Source of the DNA: JALHST01 sp038316335
Lineage (GTDB): Bacteria > Bacteroidota > Bacteroidia > Flavobacteriales > Flavobacteriaceae
Assembly (NCBI GenBank): GCA_038316335.1
Contig: JBBQAM010000074.1
Span: forward strand, 1 to 13,983
Direction of reading: 5' to 3'
DNA length: 13,983 nucleotides
Made by a program: the position numbers and the translations under genes
In this document: positions 1-7,028 of the stretch, piece by piece
How positions within the stretch are numbered: the first letter of the stretch is position 1
Layout of the letters: each line of letters begins with the position of its first letter
Notes under the pieces: generated by a model
The model's input: the letters and a program-made list of their open reading frames with translations, nothing else
Told to the model about the DNA's origin: nothing
Databases searched by the model: none

Positions 1-1
1 G

Positions 2-442
2 AAATCCGATCTTCGTGCTTCTACCGATTTTTTTAATTTTTATGTGGATGAAAAGTTTTCTACTGGCCAGGACGGAACGGTGGCAACCATTATGGCCTAT
101 GACATGCTTATTGTCTATCTGCAACAGGAAATCGATAAACTCGAAAACAACAATGATAACCCAAACATTAATTTAATGAAGCAATCATCAAAACTCTTTT
201 GGACGGGCAGCAAAACGGAAATGATCGAATTGATTTATGCCCTACAGAGCAGTGGGGCAATTAATAGCGGCACAGCCGATATCAAGGAAATGGCATCATT
301 GTTTGAGCAGATCTTTAATATAGACCTAGGTAATTATTACCATACCTTTATAGAGATAAGAGCCAGAAAAGGCAGCAGGACCAAGTTTATCGATAAATTG
401 GAAGAAGCCTTACTAAAACGCTTTGAGGAATCCGATTCCTAA
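2..442 (+). CDS. rteC: RteC family regulator, C-terminal part (5' end outside window)
   Basis: The reading frame is open from the left edge, with no stop before TAA at 440-442, so this is the 3' part of a longer gene; the GTG at 44 is internal. The visible 146 residues match my recollection of the RteC C-terminal region: a D-F-F-x-F-Y segment, then STGQDGTVATIMAYD, then a helical stretch with LFWTGSKTEMIELIYAL and a final SRTKFIDKLEEALLKRF. RteC of CTnDOT is a DNA-binding activator of the excision genes and its C-terminal half is winged-helix-like; the LIYAL/SGAIN segment resembles the recognition-wing region. It sits directly before a non-coding stretch rich in small repeats, which is a plausible target. 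Family assignment is by recognition of conserved segments; the regulated genes here are inferred. Confidence 0.85.
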   Translation, partial: KSDLRASTDFFNFYVDEKFSTGQDGTVATIMAYDMLIVYLQQEIDKLENNNDNPNINLMKQSSKLFWTGSKTEMIELIYALQSSGAINSGTADIKEMASLFEQIFNIDLGNYYHTFIEIRARKGSRTKFIDKLEEALLKRFEESDS

Positions 443-717
443 TCCCCCACCCAATACCCACCTTGGGAATTCCCAATCCATATAATTTTCCTAAAATTTA
501 TGGGGAATTGACATCAAATCTCCGGGCTGACTCTCTTTCCCACTATCAAAATCCATCAAATTATATTTCAGAAAATCTTTCCCACCTCTGGATTGACTAT
601 TGAAAAATATCAATCAGAGACCCCCAAATTTGTAGAACGAAAGTCAAATCAAGTTAGGGACTATCAAATTAGATGACAGCAGTATGATGGTCCCTTTCTT
701 TTAAAAACCGTTCTATT
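443..717. promoter_or_regulatory. Repeat-rich intergenic region between rteC and the HTH gene
   Basis: This 275-base stretch has no convincing gene. It contains a perfect 14-bp palindrome TTGGGAATTCCCAA (463-476). The 10-mer TCTTTCCCAC occurs twice (534-543 and 576-585), exactly 42 bases apart, about four helical turns. An imperfect hairpin pairs GATTGA (591-596) with TCAATC (610-615). TCAAA-type words recur through the region. A weak Bacteroidota-type promoter may be present: TTG at 600-602, then CAAATTTG at 625-632, which matches TAnnTTTG at seven of eight positions with a 22-base spacer. It is the best candidate for the promoter and operators of the downstream HTH operon. Function is inferred. 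Confidence 0.45.
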
Positions 718-999
718 ATGCCAACAAGTATTATTACCACAGACGATCTTCGGGATTTTAAGATGGAACTGCTCGATGATATTAAAAAAATCCTTGCCAA
801 ACAGGTTTCGGGCACTTTGAAAAAATACCTCAAATCCTCAGAAGTTATGGAAATGCTCCAGATAAGTCCAGGCACTCTGCAAAATCTTCGAATAAACGGT
901 ACCCTTCCCTACACCAAAATGGGTGGGATTATTTATTACGACTCAGAGGATATCCAAAAAGTGATGAGAAGCAACCGCGTTCACAAAAACGATCAATAA
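718..999 (+). CDS. Helix-turn-helix DNA-binding protein (MerR/excisionase-like)
   Basis: This is a 93-residue protein. Residues 1-35 are charged and helical (DDLRDFKMELLDDIKKIL). Residues 40-88 form a winged helix of the HTH_17/excisionase type: YLKSSEVMEMLQISPGTLQN, then LRINGTLPYTKMGG, then IIYYDSEDI. The S-x-x-T-L-x-N-L-R-x-x-G-x-L-P motif is the typical recognition helix and wing. Small proteins like this are common in Bacteroidota mobile elements beside replication or mobilisation genes and can act as excisionase or repressor. It is followed after 6 bases by the next gene, suggesting one transcript. The ATG at 718 is the first plausible start and fits the family length. Whether it is recombination directionality factor or regulator cannot be told from sequence. 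Confidence 0.85.
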   Translation: MPTSIITTDDLRDFKMELLDDIKKILAKQVSGTLKKYLKSSEVMEMLQISPGTLQNLRINGTLPYTKMGGIIYYDSEDIQKVMRSNRVHKNDQ

Positions 1000-1005
1000 T
1001 TATGT

Positions 1006-1668
1006 ATGAACTATATAAAACATCTAAATGCTGTGTTTCAGCAATTCTCGATGGACTCCAGGTTGAATCCTACACACATAAGTCTTTATATGGCTTTGTT
1101 TCAATACTGGAATATCAATAGGTTTCCTGCTGAATTTTATATAAACCGCGAAGATATTATGAAGATGTCGAAAATAGGGTCTAAGGCAACTTACCATCGG
1201 TGCTTAAAAAACTTGCATCGCTGGAAATATATTCGTTATCTCCCCTCCCACAATCCTTATAAAGGCAGCAAGGTTAGGTTGCCCAATTTAGATACAAGTT
1301 ATGACACAAGTGAAGGTACAACCACCGGGACAACATCTGAACAACTAGAGGGACAAGCACTGGTACCTTATACAAACATAAATAAACATATAGCAAACAG
1401 TAATAAAGTTAAGCTTCCAAAAAATAAAAATGAGGTTTTGGATTTTTTTGAAAAACAAAAATGGCCTGCCAAGGAAGGGGAAAGATTCTACAATCATTAC
1501 AAAGGCATCGGCTGGAAGATCGGAGGGAAAATAGAAATCAGGGATTGGCATGCCACCGCAGAGAATTGGGTTTTAAAATCCAAAGAAATTGAAACGGCAA
1601 AAGTGGTATCCCAAAATTGGGACAACCTTAAAACCAGTAAAATTAAAAACTATGGTCAACCCCTCTAA
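1006..1668 (+). CDS. Replication initiator/DnaD-like or transcriptional regulator of ICE
   Basis: The product is 220 residues. Its N-terminal half looks like a winged-helix replication or regulatory domain: LNPTHISLYMALFQYWN, then FYINREDIMKMSKIGSKATY, then YHRCLKNLHRWKYIRYLPS. The order 'helix, sensing of new genes by a K-x-T-Y-x-R-x-L helix, basic wing' recalls RepA/DnaD N-terminal domains. A low-complexity T/S-rich linker (residues about 95-125) follows, then a C-terminal segment around KNEVLDFFEKQKWPAKEGER and IEIRDWHATAENWVLKS, which resembles the tail of DnaD-like primosome proteins in which a helix plus W-x-x-x-A-x-x-W binds DNA. The ATG at 1006 is used rather than the out-of-frame ATG at 1002. 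Its last 17 bases overlap the ATPase gene start, so the two are probably translationally coupled. Many Bacteroidota annotations simply call this a transcriptional regulator. Confidence 0.6.
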   Translation: MNYIKHLNAVFQQFSMDSRLNPTHISLYMALFQYWNINRFPAEFYINREDIMKMSKIGSKATYHRCLKNLHRWKYIRYLPSHNPYKGSKVRLPNLDTSYDTSEGTTTGTTSEQLEGQALVPYTNINKHIANSNKVKLPKNKNEVLDFFEKQKWPAKEGERFYNHYKGIGWKIGGKIEIRDWHATAENWVLKSKEIETAKVVSQNWDNLKTSKIKNYGQPL

Positions 1669-2308
1669 AATAAACGAAGGCGGCATAGAATATTCCCTCG
1701 GAAGGTTCAACGGATTTGAGATGTTCTATGATTTTCCGAAGATTTTGATCTACTTGGAGGCCAAGGGAAAATTGATGTTCGGAAAGGATTTTAAAATTTT
1801 TGATGAGGATAGGGATATAATCTATAAACTCAGCAATTATTTTATACAGGATAAGGACAAATGTAAAATGGAAGGAATGGATCCGGAAAAAGGAATTTTA
1901 ATCTCCGGTCCCGTGGGATGCGGGAAAACATCACTCATGAAATTATTGCAATTCATAGTTCCACTCCAACGATCCTATTCGGTAATTCCCTGTCGGAATA
2001 TTGTTTTTGGGTTTAACCATTTGGGCTATAAAATCATTGAGGACTATGGAAACGGCAGTTATTTCTGTTTTGATGATCTTGGTGTGGAACCCTTAGGAAG
2101 ACATTACGGCCAAGACTGTAATGTGATGGGAGAGATTCTACTTTCCCGCTATGAACTTTTTTTAAAAAGTAAACTAAAAACACATGCAACCACCAACTTA
2201 AATGCCCAAGAACTGGAGGAGCTATATGGAAATCGTATTCGCAGTAGAATGCGTAAAATGTTTAACCTAATTGCCTTTGATGAAAATGCAAGGGACAAAA
2301 GAAAATAA
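1652..2308 (+). CDS. DnaC/IstB-like AAA+ ATPase
   Basis: This is a 218-residue P-loop ATPase. Walker A is GPVGCGKT at residues 86-93, and Walker B is FCFDDLG around residues 138-144. A sensor-1-like TTN lies in HATTNLNAQELEELYG, and YGNRIRSRM carries a candidate arginine finger. The layout matches helicase loaders of the DnaC/IstB group. I chose ATG 1652 over an in-frame ATG at 1589: the earlier start would overlap the upstream gene by 80 bases and add a basic stretch unrelated to the family, whereas 1652 gives a 17-base overlap typical of coupled genes. Together with the preceding DnaD/RepA-like protein it suggests a helicase-loading module for replication of the excised element. No IS21-type transposase is nearby, so a transposition role is unlikely. 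Confidence 0.85.
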   Translation: MVNPSKINEGGIEYSLGRFNGFEMFYDFPKILIYLEAKGKLMFGKDFKIFDEDRDIIYKLSNYFIQDKDKCKMEGMDPEKGILISGPVGCGKTSLMKLLQFIVPLQRSYSVIPCRNIVFGFNHLGYKIIEDYGNGSYFCFDDLGVEPLGRHYGQDCNVMGEILLSRYELFLKSKLKTHATTNLNAQELEELYGNRIRSRMRKMFNLIAFDENARDKRK

Positions 2309-2319
2309 AAACCTTGATT

Positions 2320-3432
2320 ATGAAAATAGCAACCTTTAATGTCCAAAATCTCTTCCACAGGAATATATGTGTGATGCATAAGACTACGGGCAAATGTATA
2401 AACGATTGGATTGCCGAATTCGATGCTCTGCTAATAAAGGAAAAAAGCACCTCCAATACCGAGCGGCTAAAGGAACTATCATTTCTATTGGGATTTGACA
2501 AGACTTATCAAAACCCTTACGTGGTAATGCGCAAAAAAGCTGGGGAATTATACCTAAAGGGAATGAACTGTTCCAAGGAGCTCAAATCAGGAGAACTGAC
2601 GGATTGGAATGGCTGGATAAAAATACAGACCGTACCTATTGATCCGGAAGCCACAAATCATAAGGCAATGGTAATTTCCGAAATAGATCCCGATATTTTG
2701 GTGCTGCAGGAAGTTGAGGATAAACAGTCCTTGGATGACTTTAATAATTCCATTTTGCCGAAGTTTAATTGTGAGGCTTTTTCAAATATTGTATTCATTC
2801 CGAGTTCGGAGGGAAAGGGACGTGATCAGGCTTTACTATTAAAGAATGGATATCGACTGGAATCCATTAAAATCCATAAAATTGACGATTCCGAAATTGG
2901 GACCCAAGAATTATTGGAATTTGAAATTCAAACTCCGAAAGGAAATAATATTCATCTACTCTCCGCATATTTCCATGACAATAAATTCGACAAAGACAAA
3001 GCCTTTAAAATAAGGAAGAATCAAGCTTATCAAGTTCATTTAATTTACAAAGCGTTACAAATGAAAGGCAAAACCCATATTGTAGTTGCTGGAACTTTGT
3101 GTGCCCCCTCCTACTGCAATTCATTGACTCCTTTGCTCCAAGTAACTGATTTAAAGGACATCAGTAAAAGTAAAACTTTTAATGTTGATTTTGATGAGGG
3201 GAAAGATGCCACATACTTTCGATTGGGGGCTTACCGAATGGGTGTAAATATTAAACAGGAAGATTATTTATTGCTTTCTCCTGAGCTTTTTTCAAATGTA
3301 AAAAGCAGTGGGCTAAATCGGAAAGGAGTTTGGCCGGAGAAGCGACCTAATTGGAGGATTTATTCTACAATAAGAAATAAGGAGCAGGCAGCTAGTGAGC
3401 ATCCTGGAGTCTGGGGAGAATTCAATTTTTAA
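2320..3432 (+). CDS. Endonuclease/exonuclease/phosphatase (EEP) superfamily protein with altered active-site motifs
   Basis: The product is 370 residues. The EEP fold is indicated by the opening MKIATFNVQNLF, by ISEIDPDILVLQEVEDKQSL (the metal-binding Glu of LQE), by DQALLLKNGYRLE, by IHLLSAYFHDNKF, by a DYLLLSPELF strand and by the final SEHPGVWGEF. Two hallmark motifs are changed. The GD(F/L)N position reads VAGTLCAPSYCNSL, so the usual Asp and Asn are Thr and Cys. The terminal SDH reads SEH. The general-base His, the LQE Glu and the DYLLLS Asp remain. The start is ATG 2320; a TTG at 2314 is also in frame. It follows the ATPase after 11 bases. It may be a divergent nuclease or phosphatase, or a catalytically weak one; no substrate can be assigned. 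Confidence 0.75.
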   Translation: MKIATFNVQNLFHRNICVMHKTTGKCINDWIAEFDALLIKEKSTSNTERLKELSFLLGFDKTYQNPYVVMRKKAGELYLKGMNCSKELKSGELTDWNGWIKIQTVPIDPEATNHKAMVISEIDPDILVLQEVEDKQSLDDFNNSILPKFNCEAFSNIVFIPSSEGKGRDQALLLKNGYRLESIKIHKIDDSEIGTQELLEFEIQTPKGNNIHLLSAYFHDNKFDKDKAFKIRKNQAYQVHLIYKALQMKGKTHIVVAGTLCAPSYCNSLTPLLQVTDLKDISKSKTFNVDFDEGKDATYFRLGAYRMGVNIKQEDYLLLSPELFSNVKSSGLNRKGVWPEKRPNWRIYSTIRNKEQAASEHPGVWGEFNF

Positions 3433-3855
3433 TTATCAATATAAACTTATTGGATCGTTGTTATGGAAGGGTGTAGGCAAAAACGAAATCGATTTTTATA
3501 ACATTCATTCAAAGTCATTAATAAAAGGCAGAATAGCATATTAAAAAACTAGTCTTGCGGTACAATATAGGTTTAAGAGTAAGCATTTCCATGGTCACGG
3601 TTTTTGCTTTTAATGTCACAGTATATCACATAGTAAACAACATCATCTGACGGCAAAAAGTTTATTTTTACACCGTATAAAATTTACATCCAAATCATTT
3701 TTGATATTGGAAATTGTGTTGGTATTTGGTGGGAATTGATTTCAGTGGGATTATAAGAATCCTTAAATATATTTTAACAATAATTCACATTAATATTATT
3801 CTAAATGGTAAATGAAAAAAATATAATTTATTAATTCTTGTAAAAAATTTTAATT
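3433..3855. other. Long AT-rich intergenic region, no gene seen
   Basis: These 423 bases hold no ORF with coding character: the longest forward frames start without a good start codon and give only about 12-19 residues after an ATG. The last 120 bases are extremely AT-rich, as expected for the leader of the downstream delta-60 gene. A TAnnTTTG-like TATATTTT lies at 3768-3775, but no TTG box at 17-23 bases upstream accompanies it, so I do not call a promoter. No convincing terminator hairpin follows the EEP gene. Confidence 0.5.
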
Positions 3856-5379
3856 ATGAACAAATTCTACACTTTTCTCATATTAATGGTATCAACTTTC
3901 AGTACGTATTCCCAATCGGGCGTTTTGGATACTTCCTTTGGCAATAATGGAATTGTATCAACCGTAATTAACGGGTCCTATAATCTTGCACAGACTTCTG
4001 TCGTGCAACCGGATGGAAAAATTATCGTTGCGGGCGAGGCTGGGGAGCCGTCCCCAATGAAGTTAGCTGTAGCCCGTTACAACGCGGACGGAAGTCTTGA
4101 TAGCTCTTTTGGGAATTCTGGAACGCTCTTAATACAAGTGGGACCCGCTAAATCCTATGCGAGAAATATTGCTGTTCAGGCTGATGGTAAAATTTTAATT
4201 GGGGCTTATACCTATGATGATGTTGCCGCCGATTTTGCTATTGTCAGACTTAATGAAAATGGAGCGCTTGATAATTCATTTGGAAATAATGGAATTACCA
4301 TCGTTGATAATGGAAGTCATGAAATAGTGGATGCAATGACAATTTTAAACGATGGTAAAATACTTTTGGCCGGTAACAACTATAATGACTTTTTGTCTGC
4401 TAGATTTAATACAGATGGCTCTCTTGATGTTAGTTATGGGGCAAATGGATGGATTGCAACCGGGTTTGATTCCAGCGATAGCCAAGTAAAGGATGCCGCG
4501 TTGCAAGCTGACGGTAAGTTTTTGCTCGGGGGATATTCCTATAATAACTCAACTGGCGTAAATAGCATGGCCGTTGCCAGATACAATGAAGATGGCTCTA
4601 TGGACACCACATTTGGAACCGCTGGAAAAGTCAATATTAATTCTGGTAACAACGAGGATTATGCGGCGGCAATAGCAATACAATCAGACGGAAAAATTTT
4701 AATTGGAGGCTATACTTACGTTGGAGACAATCCTCTTAGGTATGATTTGGTTGCTGTAAGATTGAATACTGATGGAAGCTTGGATGCCAATTATGGCAAC
4801 AACGGCATTGCAATTAGCAGAGCAATTGAAAATGGTCAAAATTATGCAGAACAAATGTTGCTTCAGCCCGATAACAAACTGATAATCGCAGGGTATGCTT
4901 CAATAACAGACAATTACAATTTGGCTATGGTTCGTTTTGATTCGAACGGTAATGTGGACACAACTTTTGGCACAGAAGGAAAAGTAAGTACCGATATTAA
5001 TGGTAGATCAGATTTTGGCAAGACAATAACTATACAGCCAGACAATAAAATTATTCTTTCAGGATATTCCTACACGAATGCTGGTGTAGCAGAAATTATT
5101 GTAGCTCGTTATGACAACATTATTTTGGGGACCAATGATTACCGAGATCTGGAATTTCAACTTTATCCAAATCCAGCAAGCGAACAAGTAACCATCCAAT
5201 TGAGCGATGTTTCTTCAAACTATCAACTAGAGATTTTTAATGTTTTAGGCCAAAAAGTATTTACTTCAGAAATACAAGGAATTAGAAATATTAATGTTTC
5301 AGATTGGGCATCCGGCACTTATTTGATAAAGCTTAATTCTGAAAATAATTCAAGGGTTGTTCGCTTTATAAAAAAATAA
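3856..5379 (+). CDS. Secreted delta-60 repeat protein with T9SS type A sorting domain
   Basis: This is a 507-residue exported protein. Residues 1-20 form a signal peptide (basic MNK, hydrophobic FYTFLILMVSTF, cleavage near TYSQ). Seven repeats of about 55-65 residues follow, each marked by an L/V/M-D-x-x-F/Y-G-x-x-G turn (LDTSFGNNGI, LDSSFGNSGT, LDNSFGNNGI, LDVSYGANGW, MDTTFGTAGK, LDANYGNNGI, VDTTFGTEGK) and by QxDGKI(L/I) and VARYN strands. This is the delta-60 repeat, a beta-propeller-like unit. Residues about 430-507 form a type A T9SS sorting domain: LYPNPASEQVTI, then LEIFNVLGQKVF, then ASGTYLIKL and a basic FIKK tail. The protein would cross the outer membrane by the host's T9SS and be anchored or released. 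It is probably cargo of the element; no ligand or enzymatic activity can be inferred. Confidence 0.92.
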   Translation: MNKFYTFLILMVSTFSTYSQSGVLDTSFGNNGIVSTVINGSYNLAQTSVVQPDGKIIVAGEAGEPSPMKLAVARYNADGSLDSSFGNSGTLLIQVGPAKSYARNIAVQADGKILIGAYTYDDVAADFAIVRLNENGALDNSFGNNGITIVDNGSHEIVDAMTILNDGKILLAGNNYNDFLSARFNTDGSLDVSYGANGWIATGFDSSDSQVKDAALQADGKFLLGGYSYNNSTGVNSMAVARYNEDGSMDTTFGTAGKVNINSGNNEDYAAAIAIQSDGKILIGGYTYVGDNPLRYDLVAVRLNTDGSLDANYGNNGIAISRAIENGQNYAEQMLLQPDNKLIIAGYASITDNYNLAMVRFDSNGNVDTTFGTEGKVSTDINGRSDFGKTITIQPDNKIILSGYSYTNAGVAEIIVARYDNIILGTNDYRDLEFQLYPNPASEQVTIQLSDVSSNYQLEIFNVLGQKVFTSEIQGIRNINVSDWASGTYLIKLNSENNSRVVRFIKK

Positions 5380-5397
5380 ACAGTTTCAATTTCAAAA

Positions 5398-5440
5398 AAA
5401 ATCAAAGAGGCAATTACCTATAAATAGCCTCTTTGATTTT
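5398..5440 (+). terminator. Strong intrinsic terminator, likely bidirectional
   Basis: A perfect 14-bp inverted repeat pairs AAAATCAAAGAGGC (5398-5411) with GCCTCTTTGATTTT (5427-5440) around a 15-base loop. An A run precedes it and a T run follows it, so it can act in both directions. It lies 18 bases after the stop of the delta-60 gene, and 20 bases beyond the end of the minus-strand small ORF, so it separates the two convergent units. Confidence 0.85.
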
Positions 5441-5459
5441 TATTAATAAATAAAGAGTT

Positions 5460-5561
5460 TTAATACCAAGCAGTAATAAACAGGACCATATACAAGAATG
5501 CAAAACTAATAATGAGAATATATTCAGTTTTTAATGCAGTTTCATTTTTGTTTAAGTTCAT
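5460..5561 (-). CDS. Putative 33-residue single-pass membrane peptide
   Basis: On the minus strand an ATG at 5561 opens a 33-codon frame ending in TAA at 5460. The peptide begins MNLNKNETALKTEY, a polar, charged N-terminus, and continues into one hydrophobic segment of about 18 residues (ILIISFAFLYMVLFITAW) ending TAWY. This polar-then-hydrophobic profile with aromatic residues at the membrane border is the shape of a small inner-membrane peptide. It lies 57 bases downstream of the amidase on the same strand and just before the bidirectional terminator, so it could be the last gene of that unit. The ribosome binding site is weak (a GTGGG directly before the ATG), as is common in Bacteroidota. 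No homologue was recognised; it may be a chance frame. Confidence 0.4.
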   Translation of the reverse strand: MNLNKNETALKTEYILIISFAFLYMVLFITAWY

Positions 5562-5618
5562 CCCACAGTAATAAAATTATTTCCCACATGCTCTTTAATA
5601 TTTTATAAAAAATTTCTT

Positions 5619-6281
5619 TCAAAATTTATTTTTTAAATCTCGAAAAACCTCCATTAAAATTGTCAATGCTATAGCATTGACCTTTTTGGGTTCTAAAAAA
5701 TAATCAACATCATAATTATTACTCAAAAATCCCATTTCCAAAAGGATTGAATGACAATCGTTAACCGTTTCTCTCAGGACTTGGAAATCGCCGAACTTCA
5801 CTCCCCTACTCTCAAACTTAAGATTCTTCTTTAAGCCCTCTTGAAGCATATAAGCCAGCAAAATTAATTCCCTAGAGTGTTTGCCTTGTTTCTTAGAAAC
5901 ATATACCTCTACACCATGTGCATTTGGGTTCCCAGAATAGTTGCAATGCAACGAAAGAAACAAATTTGCATTTAAGGCTTTGGCCAGCTTTGTCCTATCG
6001 CTTAATGAAATAAGTGTATCCTTATATCTCGTAAGATAAATTTCCAATTGATTTTTAAAAACGGTATTATTCAGTTCTACAATCTGCTTTGCGATATTAA
6101 GAACCACATCCTTTTCGAGAATACCATTAATACCCACTGCCCCCGAATCGTTTCCGCCGTGTCCAGGATCAATTACAGTTATCAGCTTTCTATCCTGATT
6201 TATTTGTGCCGAAATTGGACTCGGCAAACCAAATAATTTTAAGACTAAAAGGATCGAAATTAAAAACTTGGTCCGAAACAT
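5619..6281 (-). CDS. N-acetylmuramoyl-L-alanine amidase (Amidase_3), exported
   Basis: The product is 220 residues. Residues 1-25 form a signal peptide (KFLISILLVLKLFGLPSPISA followed by Q). The amidase_3 domain fills the rest. Its four usual active-site residues are all present: His41 in DPGHGG, Glu56 in GILEKD, His112 in LSLHCN (zinc ligands), and Glu182 in LLEMGFLSN (catalytic). The enzyme cuts the amide bond between N-acetylmuramic acid and the stem peptide of peptidoglycan in the periplasm. It is the short form without a cell-wall-binding domain. It is divergent from the tra operon and the 175-base gap between them is probably shared control space. I infer that it helps open the wall for the transfer apparatus, since no VirB1-type lytic transglycosylase is in view; a function in host cell division is possible but less likely given the context. 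Confidence 0.92.
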   Translation of the reverse strand: MFRTKFLISILLVLKLFGLPSPISAQINQDRKLITVIDPGHGGNDSGAVGINGILEKDVVLNIAKQIVELNNTVFKNQLEIYLTRYKDTLISLSDRTKLAKALNANLFLSLHCNYSGNPNAHGVEVYVSKKQGKHSRELILLAYMLQEGLKKNLKFESRGVKFGDFQVLRETVNDCHSILLEMGFLSNNYDVDYFLEPKKVNAIALTILMEVFRDLKNKF

Positions 6282-6456
6282 AATAACATCTTGTTTTGAA
6301 CAAAATTCAAGGATTCATTTCCATTTCTAACAATCCTCCAAAGTTTAACACCACCTCACGTTAAAGTTTAAAGAATTCCTTCCCTTCCCTTCCTTTCATA
6401 ATAGATTTCACAAAATTTCAATAACCAACCTCTTCAGGTTTATAAAACGCACACTT
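6282..6456. promoter_or_regulatory. Divergent intergenic region between amidase and traE
   Basis: This region must hold the start signals of the transfer operon (plus) and of the amidase (minus). The word AAAGTTTAA occurs twice, at 6340-6348 and 6363-6371, 23 bases apart; the second copy is part of the near-palindrome TTAAAGTTTAA (6361-6371). A weak Bacteroidota-type promoter candidate on the plus strand has TTG at 6268-6270 and TTGTTTTG at 6291-6298, spacer 20, but it overlaps the start of the amidase gene. A pyrimidine-rich run (6377-6398) precedes traE. Function is inferred from position. Confidence 0.4.
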
Positions 6457-6744
6457 ATGAAAAGGTCAATTTTCATCTTAACCGCACTATTATTTTCCAT
6501 CTCCCAAAGCTTTGCCCAGATAGGAGGCATAGAGGATTCCGTAAACGATGTTTCCGATACAATTCGGGCAATATTCCCAATTATTCTAGGAGTCATTTTC
6601 CTTGTCGGTTTTCTTTTTAACGCTGGGCATTTCTTTGGGGAAAACGCAGACCTTAAAAAGGGTATCACGAGAGTATTGGTATTCGTATTGATTGCCGGGG
6701 CAGTGGTGGGAATCTTTACCTATCTAATTGGAATCGTGGTGTAA
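6457..6744 (+). CDS. traE: Conjugal transfer protein TraE (DUF4134), pilin-like
   Basis: The product is 95 residues: a signal peptide (MKRSIFILTALLFSISQSFA, residues 1-20), a short polar stretch IGGIEDSVNDVSD, and two hydrophobic helices at about 38-59 and 70-94 joined by a GENADLKKG loop. This two-helix arrangement after a cleaved leader is that of VirB2/TrbC-type pilin subunits and of the CTnDOT TraE family. It is the first gene of the transfer operon; its TAA overlaps the ATG of traF by one base. The weak ATG context (CACTTATGAAAAGG) is the only start that preserves the leader. Confidence 0.9.
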   Translation: MKRSIFILTALLFSISQSFAQIGGIEDSVNDVSDTIRAIFPIILGVIFLVGFLFNAGHFFGENADLKKGITRVLVFVLIAGAVVGIFTYLIGIVV

Positions 6745-7028
6745 TGAAACAATACGAGCCCTATAGAAACATCAGGAAACGAGCGGTCATTTTTGGACTG
6801 CCCATCTCCCTATTTGCCTTGATGATGATTTCAATTGTGGCCTCGCTGTTGGTTATCATTTTCTCTTTCAGTTTTGGGATTATTGTAGGAGTAATCGTAT
6901 TCAACGCTTGCCTATATATTTCCCTGACACGAATCACAAACAATCCACAGCTGTTTCATTTCTCCAAGCCATTTCCAGAAATAATCAGCAACAAGAAACC
7001 AACGCTTTTCAATTATGAAGAAGATTAA
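6744..7028 (+). CDS. traF: Conjugal transfer protein TraF (DUF4133), VirB3-like
   Basis: The product is 94 residues. An N-terminal cytosolic R-N-I-R-K-R-A-V-I-F-G-L-P-I segment, typical of VirB3/TraF, leads into two closely spaced membrane helices (about 17-38 and 41-61). The C-terminal tail is hydrophilic. VirB3-like proteins stay with the VirB4 ATPase at the inner membrane. The gene overlaps traE by one base (TAATG) and traG by 14 bases (ATG at 7015 before the stop at 7026-7028), so expression of the three is coupled. Confidence 0.9.
   Translation: MKQYEPYRNIRKRAVIFGLPISLFALMMISIVASLLVIIFSFSFGIIVGVIVFNACLYISLTRITNNPQLFHFSKPFPEIISNKKPTLFNYEED

Noticed and set aside
1589..1651. In-frame upstream extension of the ATPase to an ATG at 1589
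   Set aside because: It would overlap the preceding gene by 80 bases and adds a basic stretch with no family likeness; ATG 1652 is a better start.
3510..3660. Open frame containing a short hydrophobic peptide (about 19 residues after an ATG)
   Set aside because: No ribosome binding site, very short, and no coding bias; most likely chance in AT-rich DNA.
3736..3775. TATATTTT (3768-3775) as a -7 promoter box for the delta-60 gene
   Set aside because: The nearest TTG is 29 bases upstream, too far for a Bacteroidota-type promoter.
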